DNA from: an uncultured Pelagibacteraceae bacterium
GTDB taxonomy: Bacteria > Pseudomonadota > Alphaproteobacteria > Pelagibacterales > Pelagibacteraceae
Direction of reading: 5' to 3'
NCBI GenBank assembly: GCA_902577285.1
Contig: CACGYL010000011.1
Span: 1 to 35,305, forward strand
Length of the DNA: 35,305 bases
Positions within the stretch are counted from its first letter, which is position 1. Each line of letters starts with the position of its first letter. A model generated the notes under the pieces. It searched no databases and was not told the origin of the DNA. It saw nothing but the letters and a program-made list of their open reading frames with translations. Position numbers and translations under genes: made by a program. Below are positions 1 through 6,672 of this stretch, piece by piece.

Positions 1-228
1 GTCATTAATAAATTTTGATTTTTCAAGATCTTCAAGAACAATATCAATTAAATTTGATACATCATTTTTTTTTATGTTTGGGGTTCTTGAAGTAAGGTAT
101 TTTTTTAACAAATACGTTCTCAATTGTTGTTTTGATGGAGCGAATTTTTCAACATAATTAAGTGCAAAATTTGTCATCTCCTCAACAGTGACCTCTAATG
201 ACTTTTTTTTATTTTTTATAGGAATCAT
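1..228 (-). CDS. recX: RecX-family regulatory protein, N-terminal part (runs off the left edge)
   Basis: The minus strand is open from an ATG at 228 to the window edge, giving 76 residues with no stop. The segment ALNYVEKFAPSKQQLRTYL followed by a KKYL stretch matches the RecX pattern: an aligned helix of the form A-x-x-Y-L/V-x-x-x, a short linker, then L-R-x-x-L. RecX proteins bind and modulate RecA filaments. The lysine-rich N-terminus and the FAPSK motif resemble alphaproteobacterial members. The C-terminal two-thirds are missing from the window, so nothing can be said about the later three-helix repeats. The call rests on one repeat unit only. Confidence 0.6.
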   Translation of the reverse strand, partial: MIPIKNKKKSLEVTVEEMTNFALNYVEKFAPSKQQLRTYLLKKYLTSRTPNIKKNDVSNLIDIVLEDLEKSKFIND

Positions 229-257
229 TTGCTTATTTAATATAATATAAAAATATT

Positions 258-731
258 ATGATTGAACAAATAGCAGCTTTTTTTACCATTGAGATGATCT
301 ATTTATGGTTAAATATAGGTGTAATACCCTTCTGGTTAATTCTGATTATTTTTCCACAGTCAAAGATTTGTGGATTATTGGTTACTTCTGTGTTCCCATT
401 TTTAATTTTAACGGCTGTATATGTTTATCTGGGTTATTATTTCTACATTTCTGGATATGATTTTGATTATAATTTTACGCTGTACCTTGGTCTGTACGAC
501 TTGAGAAATCTTTTTGAAGCTGAAGCTTTTTTGATAATGTTTTGGACACACTTTTTAGCAATAAACTTATTTTGTGGAGCGTGGATTATGAAAGATAGTC
601 AAAAATTATTTATGTCTAGATATATTGTCTTCATTCCAATAATAATAACTTATTTTATTGGTCCTTTAGGTTTAGTTATTTATTGGATAATAAGAATGTT
701 CTTCGCCAAAAGAATTAATTTGTTAGATTAA
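258..731 (+). CDS. ABA4-like (DUF4281) integral membrane protein
   Basis: A 157-residue protein with about four hydrophobic segments (roughly residues 10-32, 38-60, 92-108 and 122-148). The pattern NLFEAEAFLIMFWTHFLAIN, then a short GAWI-x-D segment and the C-terminal FIGPLGLVIYW, matches the ABA4-like/DUF4281 family. Its plant member is linked to neoxanthin synthesis, and bacterial members are often near carotenoid or retinal genes. No such genes lie in this window, so the bacterial role is unknown. It starts 29 bases after the divergent recX start and is followed, tail to tail, by a rhodanese gene. The family call is good; the function is not. Confidence 0.7.
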   Translation: MIEQIAAFFTIEMIYLWLNIGVIPFWLILIIFPQSKICGLLVTSVFPFLILTAVYVYLGYYFYISGYDFDYNFTLYLGLYDLRNLFEAEAFLIMFWTHFLAINLFCGAWIMKDSQKLFMSRYIVFIPIIITYFIGPLGLVIYWIIRMFFAKRINLLD

Positions 732-739
732 AAGATAAA

Positions 740-1126
740 TTACTTTACTACTTTAAAGCCTGAATTTTGCATTGATCCAAAACCTCCATCAACATGGCAA
801 ATATTTTTAAAACCCATACTTTGTAAAGTTTTTGTTGCTAATGCAGATCTTAGACCCCCAGCACAAAACAGAACCATTTCCTTATTCATATCAATTTTAC
901 CATCTTTAAAATATTGACTATCTGGATCCATCCAAAATTCCAGCATTCCTCTTGGTATGTGAGAAGACTTTTCTATTCTTCCTAGTCTCTCTAATTCTCT
1001 TACATCTCTGATATCGATAAGGTTGCATGAATCGTTATTTAATTTTTCTAGAGCTTCCTCTGGTGATATGGTTTTAATTTCCTTTAAAGCTTCTGCGACT
1101 AAAGTTGATGCTGATTTTATTGCCAT
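740..1126 (-). CDS. Rhodanese-like sulfurtransferase (single domain)
   Basis: A 128-residue single rhodanese domain. The first strand carries LIDIRDVREL (about residues 36-45), and a further conserved block SSHIPRGML lies at 54-62. The active-site loop is FCAGGLRSA with the catalytic cysteine at residue 88, so the C-x-x-x-x-R loop is intact, followed by the GFKNICHVDGGF ending typical of the fold. Such proteins carry a persulfide on the cysteine and move sulfane sulfur; the physiological acceptor cannot be told here. There is no signal peptide, so it is cytosolic. It diverges from the peroxiredoxin gene across 58 bases, suggesting back-to-back promoters for two thiol-chemistry genes. Confidence 0.88.
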   Translation of the reverse strand: MAIKSASTLVAEALKEIKTISPEEALEKLNNDSCNLIDIRDVRELERLGRIEKSSHIPRGMLEFWMDPDSQYFKDGKIDMNKEMVLFCAGGLRSALATKTLQSMGFKNICHVDGGFGSMQNSGFKVVK

Positions 1127-1184
1127 TAATGTTTATTACACTAAATAAAAAATATTACTATATAAATTAAATAAAGGTTATCAA

Positions 1185-1628
1185 ATGAAAGCTCCAAATT
1201 TTAAGTTATCATCTACTTCAGGCAAAACTGTTGAATTAAATAAAGTAAAATCAAAATTTATCATCATCTATTTCTATCCAAAAGATAATACAAGTGGATG
1301 TACAATTGAGACAAATGATTTTAATAAACTTTTGAGTAAATTTGAAAAACTAGGATGCACTATTTTTGGAATATCTAAAGATAGTTTAGAAAGTCATGAA
1401 AAATGGAGCAAAAAACTTAATTTAAAATTCGAATTATTAGCAGACGAAGATAAAACTTCTTTAAAAGCTTATAAAACTTGGGCCAAAAAGAAATTTATGG
1501 GTCGAGAATTTATGGGTACAATAAGAAGCACTTTCATAATCGAGAAAAACAAAATCATCAAAGAATGGCGAAATGTTAAAGCCGCAGGCCACGCCGCAGA
1601 AGTTTTAGATTTTATTAAAAATTACTAA
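1185..1628 (+). CDS. bcp: Peroxiredoxin, Bcp/PrxQ family
   Basis: A 147-residue AhpC/TSA-fold protein that reduces peroxides through a peroxidatic cysteine. The active-site block FYPKDNTSGCT places that cysteine at residue 39. Downstream elements FGISKDSLESHEKW, the LLADED segment and the late R-STFIIE block are typical of Bcp. The usual Bcp resolving cysteine five residues after the first is absent (the position is Asn); the only other cysteine is residue 58, in LGCTIFG. It may therefore act as a 1-Cys enzyme or use an unusual resolving partner. The weak Shine-Dalgarno AAAGG lies 10 bases before the ATG. A strong terminator follows directly after the stop. Confidence 0.9.
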   Translation: MKAPNFKLSSTSGKTVELNKVKSKFIIIYFYPKDNTSGCTIETNDFNKLLSKFEKLGCTIFGISKDSLESHEKWSKKLNLKFELLADEDKTSLKAYKTWAKKKFMGREFMGTIRSTFIIEKNKIIKEWRNVKAAGHAAEVLDFIKNY

Positions 1629-1633
1629 AAAAA

Positions 1634-1660
1634 AGGCCCCTATTAAGGGGCCTTTTGTTA
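1634..1660. terminator. Bidirectional intrinsic terminator between bcp and amt
   Basis: The left arm AAAAGGCCCC (1631-1640) pairs perfectly with GGGGCCTTTT (1647-1656) around a six-base loop. The A and T runs on either side provide a U tract on both strands, so it can end transcripts of bcp (+) and amt (-). A second, weaker inverted repeat, AACTAT(AG)nATAGTT at 1660-1681, lies between this hairpin and the amt stop. Confidence 0.9.
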
Positions 1661-1686
1661 ACTATAGAGAGAGAGATAGTTATTCT

Positions 1687-2988
1687 TTAGTCTCTTATTG
1701 CGTATGCAATTACACCAGACTCTGAAACGTCAGTTCCAAGTCTTTCTGCTTCTTTACTCAATCTTATACCCATTGTACCTTTCATAATTCCCCAAACTAT
1801 TAGTGAAACTATAAATACAAACGCATTGATTGATATTACTCCAAGAAGCTGCGCACCGAATGATGCATCACCATTTGTAAGTGGAACAGCTAGTGTACCC
1901 CATACTCCAGCGAATAAGTGAGCTGGAATTGCTCCAACTACATCATCGATTTTAAGTGAGAATAATAATTTAGTTCCGAAGACAACTATTAGTCCACCAA
2001 TTGCACCTATAAGAATTGCTGCTAGCGGTGAAGGCATTAGTGGTTCAGCTGTAATTGCTACTAGACCACCAATTGCTCCGTTAAGCATTTGTATAACGTC
2101 AGTTTTGCCTGCCATTAATCTAGTTACTGCTCCAGCTGCTAATACACCACCACAGGCTGCTAAATTTGTATTAATGAAAATATTTGATACAGCAACTGCA
2201 TCATCAAATGTTCCCATTGCTAATTGTGATCCACCATTAAATCCGAACCAACCTAGCCATAAAATAAATACACCAACTGTAACTAATGGTACAGATGACG
2301 CTGCAAATGGCTTCATAGGTTTTGCTGCTCCAGATTTATCAAATCTACCTGTTCTAGCTCCCAAAAGAATTGCCCCAGCTAAAGCTGCTGCTCCTCCAGT
2401 TGAGTGAACAAGAGTAGAGCCAGCAAAATCAGAGAAACCTGCAGCTGCTAACCAGCCACCTCCCCACTGCCAACCCATGACGATTGGATAAATTATTCCT
2501 GAAAGAATCGCTGCAAATAAGAAGAACGGCCATAATTTAATTCTTTCAGCTAATGTTCCAGATACAATCGAAACTGTTGTTGCACAGAATACCATTTGGA
2601 AATACCAATCTGATCCATCAGCATAGCCAGTATCAACTGAACTTGCATCAGACCATGGTGTAAAACTACCAATGTATCCACCCTCAGGAATTCCGTAAGC
2701 TAAATTATATCCAACCATCCAGAACATAATTCCAGCTATTGAAAATAATCCGATATTTTTGGCACATATTACTGATACACTTTTTGATGTTACCATTCCT
2801 GATTCAAGCATGGCAAATCCAGCTGCCATAAACATTACTAGAAAACCACAGACCAAGAAAAGAAATGTATTGAATATGAAACCTACTTCAGCTGAAACTG
2901 TTGTTTCAGCGTAACCAGCACTAGTCATATTTAATAAGAAAAATATACTTACTAATGGACCAACCAGTTTTTTAAAAAGTTTAACCAT
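1687..2988 (-). CDS. amt: Ammonium transporter, Amt family
   Basis: A 433-residue protein of usual length for AmtB-type channels that bring ammonium across the inner membrane. A cleavable signal peptide (about residues 1-27, ending AGYA) precedes about eleven membrane segments. The twin histidines of the conduction path are visible at H195 (LVHSTGG) and H357 (AIPAHLFAG). The conserved AAGFAMLESG and WFGFNGGS blocks are also present. The cytosolic tail ends SEAERLGTDVSE-type sequence, the AmtB tail contacted by GlnK, but no glnK gene is adjacent. The start has the upstream GGAGGTGA-like Shine-Dalgarno (minus strand). It is a stand-alone gene between the shared terminator and hup. Confidence 0.96.
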   Translation of the reverse strand: MVKLFKKLVGPLVSIFFLLNMTSAGYAETTVSAEVGFIFNTFLFLVCGFLVMFMAAGFAMLESGMVTSKSVSVICAKNIGLFSIAGIMFWMVGYNLAYGIPEGGYIGSFTPWSDASSVDTGYADGSDWYFQMVFCATTVSIVSGTLAERIKLWPFFLFAAILSGIIYPIVMGWQWGGGWLAAAGFSDFAGSTLVHSTGGAAALAGAILLGARTGRFDKSGAAKPMKPFAASSVPLVTVGVFILWLGWFGFNGGSQLAMGTFDDAVAVSNIFINTNLAACGGVLAAGAVTRLMAGKTDVIQMLNGAIGGLVAITAEPLMPSPLAAILIGAIGGLIVVFGTKLLFSLKIDDVVGAIPAHLFAGVWGTLAVPLTNGDASFGAQLLGVISINAFVFIVSLIVWGIMKGTMGIRLSKEAERLGTDVSESGVIAYAIRD

Positions 2989-3084
2989 TTCACCTCCGTT
3001 TAATTAAAGGTGTTCTTATAAATTTATTAAATTTAAAAACTAATGATAGTTAGGAAAAATAGGTATGCAGTAAGCGCATGTAGT

Positions 3085-3124
3085 AACAGCCTTTTTCAAG
3101 TTTTTAAGCTTAAAAAAGGCTGTT
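3085..3124 (-). terminator. Long hairpin downstream of hup
   Basis: The arms AACAGCCTTTTT (3085-3096) and AAAAAGGCTGTT (3113-3124) are perfectly complementary with a 16-base loop. The hairpin lies 10 bases after the hup stop codon on the minus strand. The run of T comes before rather than after the stem on that strand, so it is not a textbook intrinsic terminator; it may instead cap the 3' end of the hup message. Confidence 0.55.
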
Positions 3125-3133
3125 AAAAAAAGT

Positions 3134-3409
3134 TTATTTGTTGAAAACTTCTTTAAGTGCTTTTGCAGGTAAAAATTTTACCTTTTGAGAAGCTGCGATT
3201 TGGATTTGTTCTCCAGTTCTTGGATTACGACCAATTCGGGCTTTTCTTTTAGCCACTTTATATGTACCAAAACCAGCAATTTTCACATTATCATCGCCTT
3301 TTAAAGCATCTAAAATAGTGTTGGTAATTGTATCAAAAGTACGCTCAGCATCAGCTTTACTTTGATTTAACGACCCAGCTAGTTTTGCTATAAGTTGTTT
3401 TTTGTTCAT
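3134..3409 (-). CDS. hup: HU-family DNA-binding protein
   Basis: A 91-residue histone-like protein covering the whole HU/IHF fold. The N-terminal helix pair begins MNKKQLIAKLAG, and the DNA-binding beta arm carries ARIGRNPRTGEQIQI (about residues 57-71), with the conserved RNP that intercalates into bent DNA. The C-terminal FLPAKALKEVFNK helix is standard. It would act as a nucleoid-compacting homodimer. The minus-strand start is preceded by a CCGGAG Shine-Dalgarno six bases upstream. Both flanking spacers exceed 100 bases, long for this genome, which fits a strongly and separately expressed gene. Confidence 0.95.
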   Translation of the reverse strand: MNKKQLIAKLAGSLNQSKADAERTFDTITNTILDALKGDDNVKIAGFGTYKVAKRKARIGRNPRTGEQIQIAASQKVKFLPAKALKEVFNK

Positions 3410-3560
3410 TTTAGCTCCGGTTTTAAAGGTTAAATATACATACTTAACAAAATCATTGATAATTCAAGCTTTTTTTTTGTGTCTAAAAAAATTTTTGGCA
3501 CAACATATAGTTGTAAAAAAACGTTGATTTATATAGCTTTTTTAACTGTCAAAAATGCCT

Positions 3561-4667
3561 TTAAAATAAGCCTAAATCTTTAAGGTCGTTGAAAGTCGCA
3601 AAAAACATCAAAGTTAACAATAAAAACATTCCGATTCGAAAAAAACCCTCTTGTGTTTTTTGGCTTAACGGCTTTCCTAATACTTTTTCGAAAGCATAAA
3701 ACATTAAGTGACCACCGTCTAAAAGTGGGATGGGAAATAGATTAATTAAACCTAAACTAATTGAAATATAAGCCATCATGCTAATAAATGGGAGTATTCC
3801 AAACTCTGCAACTTGACCCGAAATTTTTGCTATTCTAATAGGCCCTCCTAATTGAGAACTGTCTCCAGAGCCAGTAATCATTGAACCCATATATTTAAGA
3901 GATGAAGTGGTAACAAAGTAAACTTCCTTAACAGACTCAATTAATGCCCTGGCTGGTCCTAATTTTTTATGGTTTATTTCGTTGTTATATGGACTAAGTT
4001 TTATGCCAATTATTCTTTTGTTAATTTTGTTTCCTAGATTATCAACTCCAGCAACAATTTTTGGTTTTACTTTTAATAATAATTCTTGATCATATCTAGA
4101 AACTTTAAAATCAACTATTTCAGATGTTGACATTAAAATTAGTTTAGAAACATCAAGAATACTCTCTACTTTGTTATTATCTATTTCAAGTATTACGTCA
4201 TTTTTTTTCATTCCAGCAATTTCTGCAGGGCTGTCTTTTTGAACTTCATCGATAATTGCTGGGGTAAAGTCTTTTCCTGCAAACATATATATGAATAAAA
4301 AAATAAATATTGCTAAAACAAAGTTTGCAATTGGACCTCCTGCAACAATCAATGATCTTTGATATAACGGTTTTGTAACAAAAAGCTTTTCTTGATCTTC
4401 TTTATTATATTTTTTTAAAAGTTCTTCTTGATCAGCCTGAGAAAAAACATTTCGATCTCCAAAAAATTTAACATATCCACCGAGGGGTATCCAACAAATT
4501 TTCCATCTTGTTCCAGATTTATCATTCCATCCAAACACTTCTTTTCCAAAACCTATAGAAAAGTCAGTTACTCCAACACCATATTTCTTAGCAAAATAGT
4601 AATGTCCATATTCATGAATAAAAACAACTACAATGATCAATACAATAAATGGCAAAATAAAACTCAT
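3561..4667 (-). CDS. rseP: RIP metalloprotease RseP (site-2 protease)
   Basis: A 368-residue intramembrane zinc protease, family M50. The zinc-binding HEYGH is at residues 18-22 in the first membrane helix, and the third-ligand motif LLDGGH is at 315-320. A single PDZ domain occupies about residues 134-225 (core AEIAGMKKNDVILEIDNNKV). The membrane-reentrant block WIPLGGYVKFFGD is at 59-71. RseP releases anti-sigma factors and trims leftover signal peptides. In most Proteobacteria the gene sits in the cdsA-dxr-rseP-bamA cluster; here it stands between thiV and hup with none of those neighbours. It is probably cotranscribed downstream of thiV (45-base gap). Confidence 0.92.
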   Translation of the reverse strand: MSFILPFIVLIIVVVFIHEYGHYYFAKKYGVGVTDFSIGFGKEVFGWNDKSGTRWKICWIPLGGYVKFFGDRNVFSQADQEELLKKYNKEDQEKLFVTKPLYQRSLIVAGGPIANFVLAIFIFLFIYMFAGKDFTPAIIDEVQKDSPAEIAGMKKNDVILEIDNNKVESILDVSKLILMSTSEIVDFKVSRYDQELLLKVKPKIVAGVDNLGNKINKRIIGIKLSPYNNEINHKKLGPARALIESVKEVYFVTTSSLKYMGSMITGSGDSSQLGGPIRIAKISGQVAEFGILPFISMMAYISISLGLINLFPIPLLDGGHLMFYAFEKVLGKPLSQKTQEGFFRIGMFLLLTLMFFATFNDLKDLGLF

Positions 4668-4712
4668 AATTTTTTTATAATATATTTATATAAACAGGAT
4701 GTAAATAATGGT

Positions 4713-6143
4713 TTAATTTAGTCTCCAAGTTAAAATAGGTAGAAATGTTGCAACAATAAATGAGCAAAAAAGCAAGGATTGTGAGACAAATATAGGCAAA
4801 AAGTCTAGAGGCAATATTATTCCGAACAGAATTGATTTTGAAAAGTCAGGGCTTGGGAATAAAAGGATTCCTCCAATTAACCCAACAATGATAGCCACAT
4901 ATGCATTTTTTTCAGTAAATTTTTTGGAATAAAAACTATAAAAAACACTTAGTACAGCTGCACAACAAAATAAATCAGCTAGTAAAAATAAATATAAAAT
5001 ACTTATTCCTTTTGATGCCACGAAAAAAGAAATTAAAGAGATTAAAATTATTATTTGCTTAGATAGTTTTAAATAATCACCTTTGAATTTGATAACTTTA
5101 TTTCCATCAACAATTATTAAACTAGAAATAGCATTTACCAAAGTATCTATGCTACTTACTGTTAATGAAATAGCTAAAATTATTATTATAATTGATATAA
5201 AAAGAGCATTTTCTTTTAGAAGCAAAGAAAAAAATGCTAGATCAGGAATAAGATTTGAATTTTGAGAAGTTGCAATTAACCCTGTAAATCCCATCAAAAA
5301 TATAGTTGGTAAAATAATTAAAAATGAAAAAATTAGACTACTTTTTAAAACTTTATTGTCTTTAGCTGCATAAACTCTTTGCCAATTACCTTGATGAAAA
5401 AGATTTGTTGCTGCAACAGCTATAAAAAAAGTTAGACCTGCAGTAAAATTTGGCAAATAGTTAAAGCTTAATAAATTAGGTTTATTTTGTTTGATAAATT
5501 CAAAGCTAAACTCATCAGAATTTAAAGATATCAAATACGAAAATGATATAATTAAAAGTAAACCAAAAACTATAAACTGAATATTATCTGTAAATATTGA
5601 AGCTCGTAATCCACCATATAAAGTATATAAAAGAGAACTAATTATCACAATAGATGCTGTTATCCATAGATCTGTTCCAGATATATAATTGATTAATATA
5701 GAGACAGCTGTCACCTCTGCTATTAAAAAAATGGACATATAAAAAATGGATAAAAATAAAATCAGTTTAAATAATTTTGAACCAAATCTATGTCTTACAA
5801 CTTCAATTAAAGATTTGCTTCTTGGGTATTTATCTCTAAATTTTTTTCCCAAGTATATAAGAGTGAAAAGAGGAAATGCTGTTCCTAAAGAATATCCGAT
5901 AACTGCCCCTATACCTCCCCATGTAGCAGCAGATGCAGGACCAAATAATATCCATGCACCCAAAGCAGATGCGACCAAACTTGCTGTTAAAGAAAAAGTA
6001 CCAACAGATCTACTTGCAACTAAATAATTATTAAGCCCTTGATACTTTTTAGAGTAAAGAAGTCCAATTATTACAAAAACAATACTAATTGCTAAAGTTA
6101 ATATTATCGCTGAAGATTGACTAATGATATTTATTTGTTCCAT
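4713..6143 (-). CDS. thiV: Sodium:solute symporter, thiamine-precursor (HMP) transporter ThiV
   Basis: A 476-residue SSS-family permease with about 13 membrane segments. The SSS signature region includes TLYGGLRASIFTDNIQF and HQGNWQRVYAAKDNK. It is directly preceded by a TPP riboswitch, which ties it to thiamine supply. In SAR11 a riboswitch-controlled SSS symporter named ThiV is the proposed importer of the pyrimidine precursor HMP, for which these bacteria are auxotrophic. The substrate here is inferred from that precedent and the riboswitch, not from residues. The ATG is the only methionine near the start. It lies inside the 3' side of the riboswitch closing helix, so translation initiation is probably controlled directly. 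Confidence 0.85.
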   Translation of the reverse strand: MEQINIISQSSAIILTLAISIVFVIIGLLYSKKYQGLNNYLVASRSVGTFSLTASLVASALGAWILFGPASAATWGGIGAVIGYSLGTAFPLFTLIYLGKKFRDKYPRSKSLIEVVRHRFGSKLFKLILFLSIFYMSIFLIAEVTAVSILINYISGTDLWITASIVIISSLLYTLYGGLRASIFTDNIQFIVFGLLLIISFSYLISLNSDEFSFEFIKQNKPNLLSFNYLPNFTAGLTFFIAVAATNLFHQGNWQRVYAAKDNKVLKSSLIFSFLIILPTIFLMGFTGLIATSQNSNLIPDLAFFSLLLKENALFISIIIIILAISLTVSSIDTLVNAISSLIIVDGNKVIKFKGDYLKLSKQIIILISLISFFVASKGISILYLFLLADLFCCAAVLSVFYSFYSKKFTEKNAYVAIIVGLIGGILLFPSPDFSKSILFGIILPLDFLPIFVSQSLLFCSFIVATFLPILTWRLN

Positions 6144-6215
6144 TTTTCCCTTTCTGAATTACCGGACAGGTTCATTGGGTTTTTCTCAGCCTATACTGGC
6201 ACCCCATGTGTCAAT
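6141..6215 (-). promoter_or_regulatory. TPP riboswitch (thi-box) controlling thiV
   Basis: Read on the minus strand, all conserved TPP aptamer blocks occur in order: GGGGUGCC (6205-6198), CUGAGA (6189-6184), UGAACCUG (6174-6167), UCCGGUAAU (6166-6158) and GGGAAA (6150-6145). A short P4 helix is formed by CUG (6169-6167) and CAG (6156-6154). The spacing between blocks is compact, as in other bacterial TPP switches. The 3' GGGAAA block is three to eight bases from the thiV AUG, so the aptamer overlaps the ribosome-binding region. This favours translational rather than terminator-type control, and no separate expression platform is visible. Confidence 0.93.
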
Positions 6216-6257
6216 ATAAAGTATTTTTTTTATTTTAAAAATACATATATTCACAAA

Positions 6258-6650
6258 ATGTTTAAAAGAATTTTAATACTTACTATTTGCATATTTGCAT
6301 TAGGTGCGAATGCAATGGAAAAGAAAACAACATTTAACCAAGAATTGTTTAATAAAGCTCAATCAGAGGGGAAAGTTATAGTGATTAGTTCTTGGATAGA
6401 ATATTGTTCATCGTGTGCAAGACAAATGAAAATATTACAAACAGCCAAAAAGGAAGGCGAATTAGAAGATATTAACTTTGATAACATTGAGTATTTTTCA
6501 TTTGATGTAATGAATAAAGATATTGCCGATTCGTTTAATGTGCTTTACCAGACTACTCTATTAATTTTCAAGGATGGCAAAGAAGTCTATAGAAGCATCG
6601 GCGAAACTACAGAAGATTTAATTTATTGGGCTTTAAAAGATACAATTTAA
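6258..6650 (+). CDS. Exported thioredoxin-like protein
   Basis: A 130-residue protein if started at the ATG at 6258. An open frame extends back to 6117, but that stretch lies across the riboswitch on the other strand and has no signal-peptide logic. From 6258 it begins with a signal peptide (MFKRILILTICIFALGANA, cleavage near residue 19). A thioredoxin-fold domain follows, with the dithiol CSSC at residues 50-53 after the SSWIEY strand. The segment TLLIFKDGKEVYR is the strand after the cis-proline position, which is Thr-Thr here rather than a clear Pro. It probably acts on periplasmic thiols, like DsbD-gamma/TlpA-type domains; its partner is unknown. Confidence 0.75.
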   Translation: MFKRILILTICIFALGANAMEKKTTFNQELFNKAQSEGKVIVISSWIEYCSSCARQMKILQTAKKEGELEDINFDNIEYFSFDVMNKDIADSFNVLYQTTLLIFKDGKEVYRSIGETTEDLIYWALKDTI

Positions 6651-6672
6651 AAAATTTCATAAGTTTCTAATA

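Noticed and set aside
1660-1681. AG-repeat flanked by AACTAT/ATAGTT as a possible microsatellite switch
   Set aside because: The repeat has only about five units, lies in a 3' region beside a strong terminator, and affects no reading frame; kept only as a note under the terminator.
2105-2407. 100-codon plus-strand open frame inside amt
   Set aside because: It is the antisense shadow of the conserved Amt frame; its composition (Ala/Pro/Asn-rich) has no family pattern and no ribosome-binding site.
6117-6257. N-terminal extension of the thioredoxin-like gene
   Set aside because: The 47 extra codons run antisense through the TPP riboswitch, while the ATG at 6258 opens a proper signal peptide.
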